64,000 bases of DNA from CAVTHW01 sp963734625 (lineage in GTDB: Bacteria; Acidobacteriota; Terriglobia; Bryobacterales; Bryobacteraceae): contig CAVTHW010000012.1 of the NCBI GenBank assembly GCA_963734625.1, forward strand, positions 186,001-250,000, given 5' to 3'. The position numbers were made by a program, and so were the translations under genes. The notes below the pieces were generated by a model. The model had not been told where the DNA came from. It made no database searches and saw only the letters and a program-made list of their open reading frames with translations. Shown piece after piece: positions 54,418-62,337 of the stretch. The number at the start of each line of letters is the position of its first letter. Position 1 is the stretch's first letter.

Positions 54418-55956
54418 CTACGTGAACGACCAGCCCTTGCGGAACGTGGGTCTCAGAAACTCGTTGGCCGCCTTGCTGTTGGTGAACGTCATCTTCGCGG
54501 CGTCCCAATTCAGCTTGCCTTCGACGCGCAGAGCTATGCAGCCCATCACGATCCACTCGGTGAAAGGCGCGGCGACTTCAAAGTTCGAGGCGCCCGGATC
54601 ACCGCCCTTGCAGGCTCGCACCCAGTCGCTGTAAGTCTCCGGATGCCGGACCAGAACCTGTGGCGGCGCCTGGTAGTCCTTCATCTTTTCGGACGGGACC
54701 AGTCGCGGCCCTCCGCCGTACTCGCCCGTGGTCATGTAACCCTTATCGCCCACCCACAGGACACCGCTGTCGGCCGGAGTGCTCCATCCTTTGGTTCGCG
54801 CGTTCAGGGCGGCGATGTAGGCGGCGTCCGGCCCCCTGGCAGCCGGCGCGCTGGGGGGTGTGGCTGCCCTGGCGGCGGCCGGTGCGGCGGGTACGGCCAC
54901 TGCGGGAGGAGCGCCTCTGCCCAGCATGTCCGCCGTGATCGCCCCCCGCGGCGGGTCTCCCAACTTCTCCTCCGGCGGAATTGCCGCTGGCCGCGCCTCT
55001 GGCGGCAGCCCCCGTGCGCCGTCATACCAGAAGAGTTTCAGCGGCGGCATGCCGCCCCGGGCGGGGAAGTCGAAACGGATGACCGACTTCGTGGGGAACG
55101 TAAGGGAGTTCTTCCCCTCCTGCTTGATGCATTCCACGCTGACCGGCGCTGAACCCGAGAGCAGCGCCATGTTGGGAGCCCCCAAAACGTGGCAGGCCAT
55201 GTCGCCCAGCGCTCCACAGCCAAAGTCGAAGTAGCCGCGCCAGCTATGCGGTGCGTACGCCGGGCTGTAGCGCCGCATCTCCGAGATGCCGATCCAACTG
55301 TCCCAGTCCATGAAGTCGGGTGTCGCCTGCTCGTCGGGCACCACGGATAACCCCTGCGGCCATACGGGCCGGTTGGTCCAGCAGTGGCACTCGGTCACGT
55401 TTCCAATGGCGCCCGACCACACCATCTCGGTGGCGACGCGTGTCCCTTCCTGGCAATAGCCCTGGTTGCCCATCTGGCTGGCGACCTTGTACTTAACGGC
55501 CGCGGCCTTCAATTGGCGCGCCTCCCAAACCGTGCGGGTCATCGGCTTTTGCACGTAAACGTGTTTCCCGCGCTCCATCGACCACATGGCCTGGGTGCCG
55601 TGCATAAAGTCCGGAGTGGCGATGATCACCGCGTCGATGTTCTTCTGCTCCGCGTCCAGCATCTTCCGGAAATCGGTGTACTTGGGAACCTTGTCGAACT
55701 TGGCGAAGTTCGCCGCGGCGCGCATGGCGTCGGGGTCGCACAGCGCCACGATGTTCTCCCCAAGGCGAGACATGGCGCTGATGCCGGTTGACGCCTGCCC
55801 GCCCGCGCCGATCGTAGCGACGTTCAGTTTCTCGTTGGGCGACTTGTAACCCAAGTGCGTCAACGAGGCCACGCTGCCGAAACCCGCCGCCGGCAGCGCG
55901 CCCGCCAGCAGGCTGCCGAAGAAAAAATGCCTTCTCGATAAGTCTTGTTCCGCCAT
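54418..55956 (-). CDS. Secreted (Tat-type) Gfo/Idh/MocA-family oxidoreductase
   Basis: The 512-residue protein starts with a Tat-like signal (SRRHFFFGSLLAGALPAAG). The Rossmann part LNVATIGAGGQASTGI is followed by VIIATPDFMHG, YVQKPMTRTVWEA (family QKP active site), and the C-terminal alpha/beta domain with WDSWIGIS. This fits the secreted oxidoreductases typical of Planctomycetes and Acidobacteriota. A Pro/Ala-rich insert (about 346-378, APPAVAVPAAPAAARAATPP) interrupts the C-terminal domain. It stands alone; substrate probably a sugar or inositol derivative. Confidence 0.9.
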   Translation of the reverse strand: MAEQDLSRRHFFFGSLLAGALPAAGFGSVASLTHLGYKSPNEKLNVATIGAGGQASTGISAMSRLGENIVALCDPDAMRAAANFAKFDKVPKYTDFRKMLDAEQKNIDAVIIATPDFMHGTQAMWSMERGKHVYVQKPMTRTVWEARQLKAAAVKYKVASQMGNQGYCQEGTRVATEMVWSGAIGNVTECHCWTNRPVWPQGLSVVPDEQATPDFMDWDSWIGISEMRRYSPAYAPHSWRGYFDFGCGALGDMACHVLGAPNMALLSGSAPVSVECIKQEGKNSLTFPTKSVIRFDFPARGGMPPLKLFWYDGARGLPPEARPAAIPPEEKLGDPPRGAITADMLGRGAPPAVAVPAAPAAARAATPPSAPAARGPDAAYIAALNARTKGWSTPADSGVLWVGDKGYMTTGEYGGGPRLVPSEKMKDYQAPPQVLVRHPETYSDWVRACKGGDPGASNFEVAAPFTEWIVMGCIALRVEGKLNWDAAKMTFTNSKAANEFLRPTFRKGWSFT

Positions 55957-56075
55957 GGTTAAGCATTATATACCCCCGCAGCACGCTGATTTGTAGCGCA
56001 CGCCGCCGGCGGTTCCGTTGTGGAGTGGACCGCCAGGTCCGGATAGCGCCGGGATAAACCGGCATGGAGTAGCGA

Positions 56076-56315
56076 ATGAAAGAGTCGTACAGGAAAGGAG
56101 TAGCGAACCATCCTGACCCCGAGCCATGCGAGGGCGGCCGTAAGGCCGCACTTGAAGCGTTGACAGGGGCATATGCAGGCTGGGTATTGAGCTCCGAAAT
56201 CAGTGTAGTCCGGGGTGCCGACGGTGTCAGGCCACCCGGAAGGCAACAGGCTGTGCAAGCGACAGCGCGAGCTGCGCCACGGCCCTGCGGAGTCGGAGAC
56301 CCCAGGCATGCATAG
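56076..56315 (+). CDS. Small conserved ORF in the group II intron leader
   Basis: This 79-residue frame (MKESYRKGVANHPDPEPCEGGRK...) closely resembles a small ORF that I recall in front of many group II intron reverse transcriptases (MSESYGEGLATHTGPESC...). It probably reflects conserved intron RNA (domain I) structure rather than a protein, because the same bases form RNA helices. I list it so that it is not taken as a host gene. Confidence 0.4.
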   Translation: MKESYRKGVANHPDPEPCEGGRKAALEALTGAYAGWVLSSEISVVRGADGVRPPGRQQAVQATARAAPRPCGVGDPRHA

Positions 56316-56388
56316 AAACTCCATGCGCGAGAACCGGGAGACCCCGTTGTCGCCCGTTGCAGCTACGGCGGGCCGGCGGGAGAAGGCG

Positions 56389-57888
56389 ATGAGCTATAAG
56401 ACCCTCATGCACGACGGCGGGGAGTCGTACAGCGGCGTAGTACCTACGAAGCAGCCGAACAACGGCGGGAGACCGCCGGCGGAGGGTGTGGAGGGAAGGC
56501 CGCTGACCAAGGGGAACACGGAACAGCTCAACCCGTGCCGGACACCGAGCCGGGAAAGCGGGCCAAGCGGGCTGGACCGTGTGCGCGAAGCAGCCAGGAA
56601 GGACGGGAAGCTGACGGTTCACCGCCCTGCTGCACCATGTGACAGTCGATCTGCTCCGGGCGAGCTATCACAGCCTGAAGAAGCAGGCAGCGCCGGGAGT
56701 GGACGGAGTGACGTGGGAAGAATATGGAGGAGGCCTGGAGGCGCGGCTGAGCGACCTGCACGGGCGAATCCATCGTGGGGCATATCGCGCGCAACCGTCG
56801 CGGAGAGTCTGGATACCGAAAGCCGATGGAAGACAACGACCATTGGGGATCGCGGCGCTGGAGGACAAGATCGTTCAGCACGCGGTGGGGACGGTTCTCA
56901 ACCAGATCTGGGAAGAGGACTTTCTGGGCTTCTCCTACGGGTTCCGGCCGGGGCGCAGCCAGCATGATGCGTTGGACGCGCTCTACGTCGGGATTGCGCG
57001 CAAGAAGGTGAACTGGGTGCTCGATTTGGACATTCGGGCATTTTTCGACAAAATCGATCACGAATGGCTGGTCCAGTTCGTCGAGCATCGGATCGGAGAC
57101 CAGCGAATCGTCCGCCTGATCCAGAAATGGTTGAAGGCGGGCGTGATGGAGCAAGGCCAGTGGCACGAGACGGAGGAAGGGACACCACAAGGGTCGGTGA
57201 TTTCGCCGATGCTGGCCAATCTCTACCTGCATTACGTCCTCGATCTCTGGGTGAACCAGTGGCGGAAGAAGCAAGCGACGGGCGATGTGATCATCGTGCG
57301 TTACGCCGACGACGCCGTGCTGGGGTTTCGAGCACCGGGAAGAAGCCGAGCGGTTCCTGGAGCAGTTGCGGGAACGGCTGGCGAAGTTCGGGCTGGAACT
57401 GCACCCGGAGAAAACGCGCCTGATCGAGTTTGGGCGCTACGCCGCCGAGCACCGGAAGAAGCATGGGGAAGGGAAACCGGAGACCTTCAACTTCCTGGGT
57501 TTCACCCACATCTGCGGGACGAACCACAAGACAGGCCATTTCACCGTACACCGTAAGACCATCGGCAAGCGCATGGCAGCCAAGCTGAAGGAGATTCGGG
57601 CTCAACTGCGGCAGCGCTTGCACGGGTCGATCGGAAATACGGTGGCAGTGGCTGCAGTCGGTGGTTCGCGGCTACTTCCAGTACCATGCGATTCCGGGGA
57701 ACCAGGCGCGACTGAGGTCGTTTCGCAAGGACGTCGCGCGAATGTGGTTTCGCCAGCTTCGGCGGCGGAGCCAGCGAAGCCAGTGGACTTGGGAACGATT
57801 CAATTCTCGCCTGGAACCCTTGCTGCCCGGACTCCGCGTTCTGCACCCGTACCCTGATGCGCGCTTCAACGCCACGCATCCAAGGTAA
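56389..57888 (+). pseudogene. ltrA: Group II intron reverse transcriptase/maturase, three +1 frameshifts
   Basis: Four frames make one RT: N-terminal part (MSYKTLMHDGGESYSGVVPTK), RT0-RT7 with LLHHVTVDLLRASYHSLKKQAAPGVDGVTWEEY, YGFRPGRSQHDALDALY, WVLDLDIRAFFDKIDH (motif A), TPQGSVISPMLANLYLHYVLD, YADD (57304-57315, catalytic), and maturase domain ending WTWERFNSRLEPLLPGLRVLHPYPDARF. No HNH endonuclease is seen. One base must be removed near 56616, 57326 and 57644. ATG 56389 follows GGGAGAAGG. Confidence 0.88.
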
Positions 57889-57962
57889 GAACCGTGTGCG
57901 CTAGCAGCGCCAGCACGGGTCTGTGCGGGGGGCAGCGGGCAACCGCTGTCCCTACCGCGACC
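57889..57962 (+). ncRNA. Group II intron domain V/VI
   Basis: The 34-base hairpin GAACCGTGTGCGCTAGCAGCGCCAGCACGGGTC has the domain V pattern (GAGC-like start, AGC-type bulge, GNRA-like tip). It is followed by the domain VI stem with GGGGGGCAGCGGGCAACCGCTGTCCC. It starts at the base after the RT stop codon. Confidence 0.85.
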
Positions 57963-57993
57963 CACGCCGGCAGTCTTGCCGGCGGATGTTGAT

Positions 57994-58092
57994 CGGGGAA
58001 AACGCGTCGGGAAAACGCATCAGCCTGAACTGGGGAAAACGCGTCAGCCTGAACTGGGGAAAACGCTCGGGAAAACGCGTCAGCCTGAACTG
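57994..58092 (+). repeat. Tandem repeat of GGGAAAACGCGTCAGCCTGAACTG units
   Basis: Three complete and two partial units of about 24 bases (GGGGAAAACGCGTCAGCCTGAACT) sit just downstream of the intron. Unit length is a multiple of three in one frame, giving GKTRQPEL repeats; no start or ribosome site supports translation. Confidence 0.75.
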
Positions 58093-58354
58093 AGCGATTT
58101 GTTTAAGAGCCTCGGATGGGGGAGCACGATTGGGTATATGGCGGCCGCCCCAGTCCCCCAGGCGATGGATCCCTCCTCGAAGGCAACGGCACTGCCTTAG
58201 CTTGGGTGCGGGCGGAGGGCTTCTGGCCTTTGACCCACACGCCTGCCCCTCCAGGGACTCGTCCTCCTTGGCGGAGCAGTGAGCGATGCAATCGCCGCGC
58301 GGATGTACAATCGAAGGCGGCCTGAAGCCAACATGCAGGAGTGGAGGCGATTCG
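58093..58354. other. Intergenic stretch with no convincing gene
   Basis: A short reading frame continues the tandem-repeat frame to 58200 but lacks a family signal. The last 15 bases hold a ribosome site (GGAGGCG) for the next gene. Confidence 0.35.
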
Positions 58355-59645
58355 ATGCGAAGTCTTGCGAGCTATCTTCGTTTTGGTGTCGGCTTTGCCC
58401 CCCTTTGGGGTGCCTCGTATTACACCCTGAGGCCTGACGACCCGCAAGCCGTGCTTCTGACGCCGGCCAACTTCCCGGTGAAGGCGGATGGCGTGGCCGA
58501 CGACGCCGGCGCAATCCAGCAGGCCATCGACAAGGTTCAGGAAACCACCAGCCAGGGGATTGTTCTCATCCCCCAGGGCCGCTACCGCCTGACCAAGACA
58601 ATTAACGTCTGGCCTGGCATCCGGCTAATCGGTTATGGGACCGAACGCCCCGTGTTGGTGTTGGGGCCGAACACTCCCGGCTACCAGGACCAGGACCGGG
58701 AGAGCTATATGCTGTTCTTCGCCGGAAGTCGGCCGCGCGGCGGCGCCCGGCCCGGGGACGCCGGCGCCGGGACATTCTATTCCGCCATCAGCAATATCGA
58801 CATCGAGATCGGCGACGGCAACCCCGGCGCGGTCGGCATCCGCGGCCGGTATGCGCAGCATTCGTTCATGGCCCACATGGATTTTCGGATCGGCTCCGGC
58901 CTGGCCGGAGTTCATGACACCGGCAACGTGGCTGAAGACGTGCATTTCTACGGAGGCCAGTACGGCATCTGGACCCAGCGGCCCTCTCCCGGCTGGCAGT
59001 TCACGGTGGTCGATGCCAGTTTTGAGGGCCAGCGCGAAGCCGCCATACGCGAGCGCGAAGCCGGCCTGACCCTCATCCGGCCCCATTTCCGGAATGTCCC
59101 TACCGCCATCTCCATCGACTCCGGCTACGCCGACGAACTCTGGGTGAAGGACGGCCGCATGGAAGATATTTCGGGTCCGGCCGTCGTCGTCAGCCTCGAG
59201 CAGAACCCGCAGACCGAAATCAATATGGAGAACGTGGTCTGCCGGCGCGTTCCCGTCTTCGCGTCCCTGCGCGAGAGCGGGAAGAAGTTCCCCGGCCCGG
59301 CCGCGGTCTATGAAGTTCGGACGTTTTCCCACGGTCTGCATTTCGCCGGCATGCTGGCGAAGCCGGCGATCCAGGACCAGTTCGAGGCGGTTCCGCTGAA
59401 CGCCCTGCCGGCGCCGGCCGCTTCCGATCTTCCCGGCCTGCCGCCCGCCGGCACTTGGGTCAATATCCGTTCTCTGGGAGCCAGGGGCGACGGCTCGGCC
59501 GACGACACCGCGGTGTTCCGCAAGGCGATCGCCGAGCATCGCGCCATCTACCTGCCCACCGGCAGGTATATCATCAGCGACACCCTGACCCTGAGGCCCG
59601 ACACCGTCCTGATCGGCCTGCACCCCAGCACCACCCAAATCGTGA
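58355..59645 (+). pseudogene. Pectate-lyase-superfamily (beta-helix) protein, 3' truncated
   Basis: The product of about 430 residues starts at ATG 58355. It shows TPANFPVKADGVADDAGAIQQAIDKV (N-terminal beta-helix cap), then repeated strands GIVLIPQGRYRLTKTINVWPG and a second such unit GARGDGSADDTAVFRKAIAEHRAIYLPTGRYIISDTLTL. The second unit stops at HPSTTQI, where normal homologs continue; after about 59645 the frame runs into opposite-strand CapK-like sequence. No clear signal peptide is seen, but LASYLRFGVGFAPLWG could serve. It is probably a carbohydrate-active secreted protein with its C-terminal half lost. Confidence 0.8.
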
Positions 59646-59895
59646 GCGCCAGCTTATCTACCAGCGGCATCCTGATCAGATCGTCCACCGAGCGAAAATC
59701 CCCGGGCTCAGCGCCCGCCTCGCGCATCCAGTCGCGATAGAAGGGCGCCCGCTCCCAGGCATGCCGCACCATCGCCCGAAGCCGCCGGGACTGCAATGCC
59801 CTCAATTCGTCCTCGGATCGAAACGCAACCGTCTTTTCCCCGCGCGCCAGCCACGCCGTGAAAACAGTTCTGCCAATCCTGGATATCGAGGTCAC
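59646..59895 (-). pseudogene. CapK/phenylacetate-CoA-ligase-like protein, N-terminal fragment
   Basis: ATG 59895 starts a product of about 83 recognisable residues: LQSRRLRAMVRHAWERAPFYRDWMREAGAEPGDFRSVDDLIRMPLVDKLAL, which matches the N terminus of AMP-forming CapK/PaaK-type ligases. It then meets the end of the beta-helix gene and the family match stops. Its remaining 350 or so residues are not in the window. Both genes are cut at one point, so this is a junction. Confidence 0.8.
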
Positions 59896-59955
59896 TGTAA
59901 ATCAGGTTAGCTGCAATTCTCCGAGCCGGGGTGATACCTCACATGCCCGCCGGTT

Positions 59956-60015
59956 GTAGCGTACGCGCCCACGCGTGCGGCATCGACGCCCTCGTCGATG
60001 CAGAGCGTGCGCTAC
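59956..60015. repeat. Long inverted repeat (dispersed type)
   Basis: GTAGCGTACGCGC at the left pairs with GCGTGCGCTAC at the right, around an inner GCATCGACG...CGTCGATGC hairpin. A related core (GTAGCGCACGC) is at 55994. It lies in the gap between the CapK-like and ATPase genes. Confidence 0.7.
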
Positions 60016-60149
60016 CAGGCGGCTGCAGTCTGGTTCAGAGATGTATAATCGACCGTGGCCTCGAAGGATGAATGGAAGTCCTCGTGCTGACCGAAACCCT
60101 GGCATACCCCCGGGCCAGACCCGGTGTCCAGAAGAGGAGAATCACCCCA
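60016..60149. other. Intergenic stretch before the ATPase gene
   Basis: No gene seen. GAGGAG at about 60134-60140 is the ribosome site for ATG 60150. Confidence 0.35.
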
Positions 60150-61386
60150 ATGAGAAACCCGGCTTTTCAACCCGAACCGGTCCGTTCGATGGAGCAGATC
60201 GGCATACCGCGGGCGTCTGGTCAGCGACCTGGTTCTGAAACGGGTCTTCCTGGAAGGCACGACGACCCTTAGCCGGCTGATCAGCGCGACCAAGCTCGAC
60301 TACAACGTGGTCAACGAGCTCTTTGGCAGCATGCAGAAGGAGCAACTCGTCGAGACCAAGGGGGTCGTCGGCCACAACTATGAATTGACGCTGACGGGAA
60401 AAGGGTTGCAGGTGGCCGAGGAGGCTTACCGGAAGAGCCGCTATACCGGCCCCGCACCCGTCTCCCTCGAAGAGTATCGCCGGGTCGTCCGCGCACAAGC
60501 TTTCCGGCCTGAAGTAACGCTGGAGTCTCTGACCAGACACTTTTCGGATCTGGTCCTTACCGAAGACGTCGTTCGGAATCTCGGTGCGGCGCTCATGACC
60601 GGGGGGGCGATCTTCCTCTACGGTCCGACCGGCAACGGCAAGACCAGCATAGCGGAACGGCTCCACCGTATCTTCTACGATTACGTCTACATTCCCTATG
60701 CGGTGGAGGTGTCGAGTGAGGTCTTGAGCATTTTCGACCCGGTCGTGCACCGGGCCGTCGACAGTCAACCGGAGAACATCGATCCGCGCTGGGTGCTCTG
60801 CCATCGTCCGTTTCTGTCGGTCGGTGGGGAGATGCGTGCGGACCTGCTCGAACCTCACGTTGACCAGAACAGGCACATAGTCCGCGCGCCTTTGCAGATG
60901 AAGGCCAACAACGGCATCCTGGTCATCGATGATTTTGGCCGGCAGCGGATCCACCCCCGTGAACTGCTGAATCGCTGGATCGTGCCGCTGGACCGGCACG
61001 TCGACTATCTCGCCTGGTTCGGCACCACCTTCGAGGTCCCGTTTGAGTTGATCGTGGTGTTCGCGACAAACCTGGACCTGACGAGCCTCGCCGAGGAGGC
61101 CTTCATCCGGCGGATCAAGAACAAGATCAAGATCGACCAGATCGGCGAGAAGACATTCCTGGAGATCCTGCGGCGGGAGTGTGAGCGGCGCGGGATTGAA
61201 TATCAGCCCGTGGTGGGAGATCACGCAGTCCGCCAGTGTCTGCAACACTCCAAGGAGGGACTGCGGGCCTGTTTCCCCAGGGATCTTATGGATATTGTCT
61301 GGGGCATAGCTGCGTTCGAACAGCAGCATCCGAAGTTCGATCTCGACGACGTGGATCGGGCCGTTAGCATTTACTTTGTGAAGTGA
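60150..61386 (+). pseudogene. AAA+ ATPase with winged-helix-like N terminus, one +1 frameshift
   Basis: From ATG 60150 (MRNPAFQPEPVRSMEQIGIP) the frame changes at the GGG run 60211-60213 and continues RLVSDLVLKRVFLEGTTTLSRLISATKLDYNVVNELFGSM, which looks like a winged-helix unit. Then come Walker A FLYGPTGNGKTSIAERL, Walker B VIDDFGRQR, sensor VFATNLDLTSLAEEAFIRRIKNKI and a C-terminal lid. The full protein is about 411 residues. The ATG inside the second frame at 60307 would remove the winged-helix part, so the shift changes what would be annotated. Similar ATPases are common in acidobacteria; function unknown. Confidence 0.8.
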
Positions 61387-61475
61387 CCCATGCTCTCTGG
61401 AGCAAGGACCCAGGGCAGGAGAAGCCCGAGTTCCGCTACCCCGGCTCTTCGAGCGGTGATTCGCCGGCCGTAGAG

Positions 61476-61512
61476 CAGGTCGCCAGACCTGCCATGTCGG
61501 CGGTCCCGCCGA
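61476..61512. repeat. Double-hairpin dispersed repeat
   Basis: Two stem-loops (CAGGTC-GCCA-GACCTG at 61476-61491 and TCGGCGG-TC-CCGCCGA at 61497-61512) repeat the style of the 45.0, 48.5 and 53.4 kb elements with different stem sequences. Confidence 0.6.
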
Positions 61513-61615
61513 CAGAATCCGCCGGCGGCTATGCCGCGCTGCGGCCTATGCCACTTCGCCAGTCCGAGAGTACTTGATGCGGGTGGGGGACCGGAACCTA
61601 AACAAAACAGAGCAC

Positions 61616-61903
61616 TCACTGGGGGTGGCTGACTACCAGCACAACCAGGTTCCACACCACCACCGCCGAGTAAAACAGGTTAATGCCCCAGAGCAGCTTC
61701 TCGCGAGACCGCCGCCAGCAATAAAGACCGATGCCGACAGCCACCAACTTGGTCGCCACCAGCCCGCCGATCGGGGATCCCGCGAAGTGCATGATCAGCG
61801 TGACTAGCGGATTGGCTTCGGAGATTCGGTGCGTCAAGCTCGCCATCGTAGTCAGCAAGTCCAGCAATTGAAGGTAAACGAATTGGGCAAGTTGGTTCCG
61901 CAC
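61616..61903 (-). CDS. DUF5658 small membrane protein
   Basis: The 95-residue protein has three hydrophobic segments and the DUF5658 pattern FVYLQLLDLLTTMASL, EANPLV and ATKLVAVGIGLYCW. The start at GTG 61903 is uncertain. Function unknown; the family is frequent in acidobacterial intergenic clusters. Confidence 0.82.
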   Translation of the reverse strand: MRNQLAQFVYLQLLDLLTTMASLTHRISEANPLVTLIMHFAGSPIGGLVATKLVAVGIGLYCWRRSREKLLWGINLFYSAVVVWNLVVLVVSHPQ

Positions 61904-62337
61904 ATCGTCCTCGTGTCAGCCTGGACATCCGTCCCGAGTTTCCAGTAATCGAGAATTGTACTACGGAAGCGACATTGAGGTTGATCCATGCCCCAACGAT
62001 GGCCATTGAGGTATGAGCAGCCCGCTGATGTCGGCCGTGAGGCCAAGGAGGGAATTGTGGTCCAGGTAGGAACTTGGTGCTGGGCGGAAAAGGCCACTGG
62101 AGGGCACAATGCGCGAGAGGCGGGCTACCTCCGGCGGGCACTGTAGCGGGGGAAACCGGAGGCTTGACCGGACTCCTTCCGACGTTCCCCAGGGCTGGCT
62201 TTCGGGCTGTAGCGGGCCGGGCAGGCTGGAGGGGGTCTCTCAGGACGGCGAGGATCAGAAAGACGGCCCCAACCGGCCAGTCCGCACCAGGCGCGGTGTA
62301 ACAGCTGTCCGGTATTATTGTTTGAGAACCACAACGG
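61904..62337. other. 434-bp stretch with no supported gene
   Basis: Reading frames here lack any family signature. The stretch must hold the promoter of the downstream membrane protein and that of the DUF5658 gene. Confidence 0.35.

Larger units (their letters stand above)
56040..57962 (+). mobile_element. Group II intron with frameshifted reverse transcriptase
   Basis: The element holds a leader with a small ORF, a reverse-transcriptase/maturase gene and a clear 3' domain V/VI. The 5' boundary is uncertain, about 56040-56075; the 3' boundary is near the CCCTACCGCGAC at 57951-57962. The leader contains GAAAGAGTCGTACAGG and the conserved small ORF below. The intron is probably mobile-competent except for the frameshifts in the RT gene. 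Confidence 0.8.

Noticed and set aside
57994..58092. Possible CRISPR array
   Set aside because: Units are contiguous without spacers and no cas gene is nearby.
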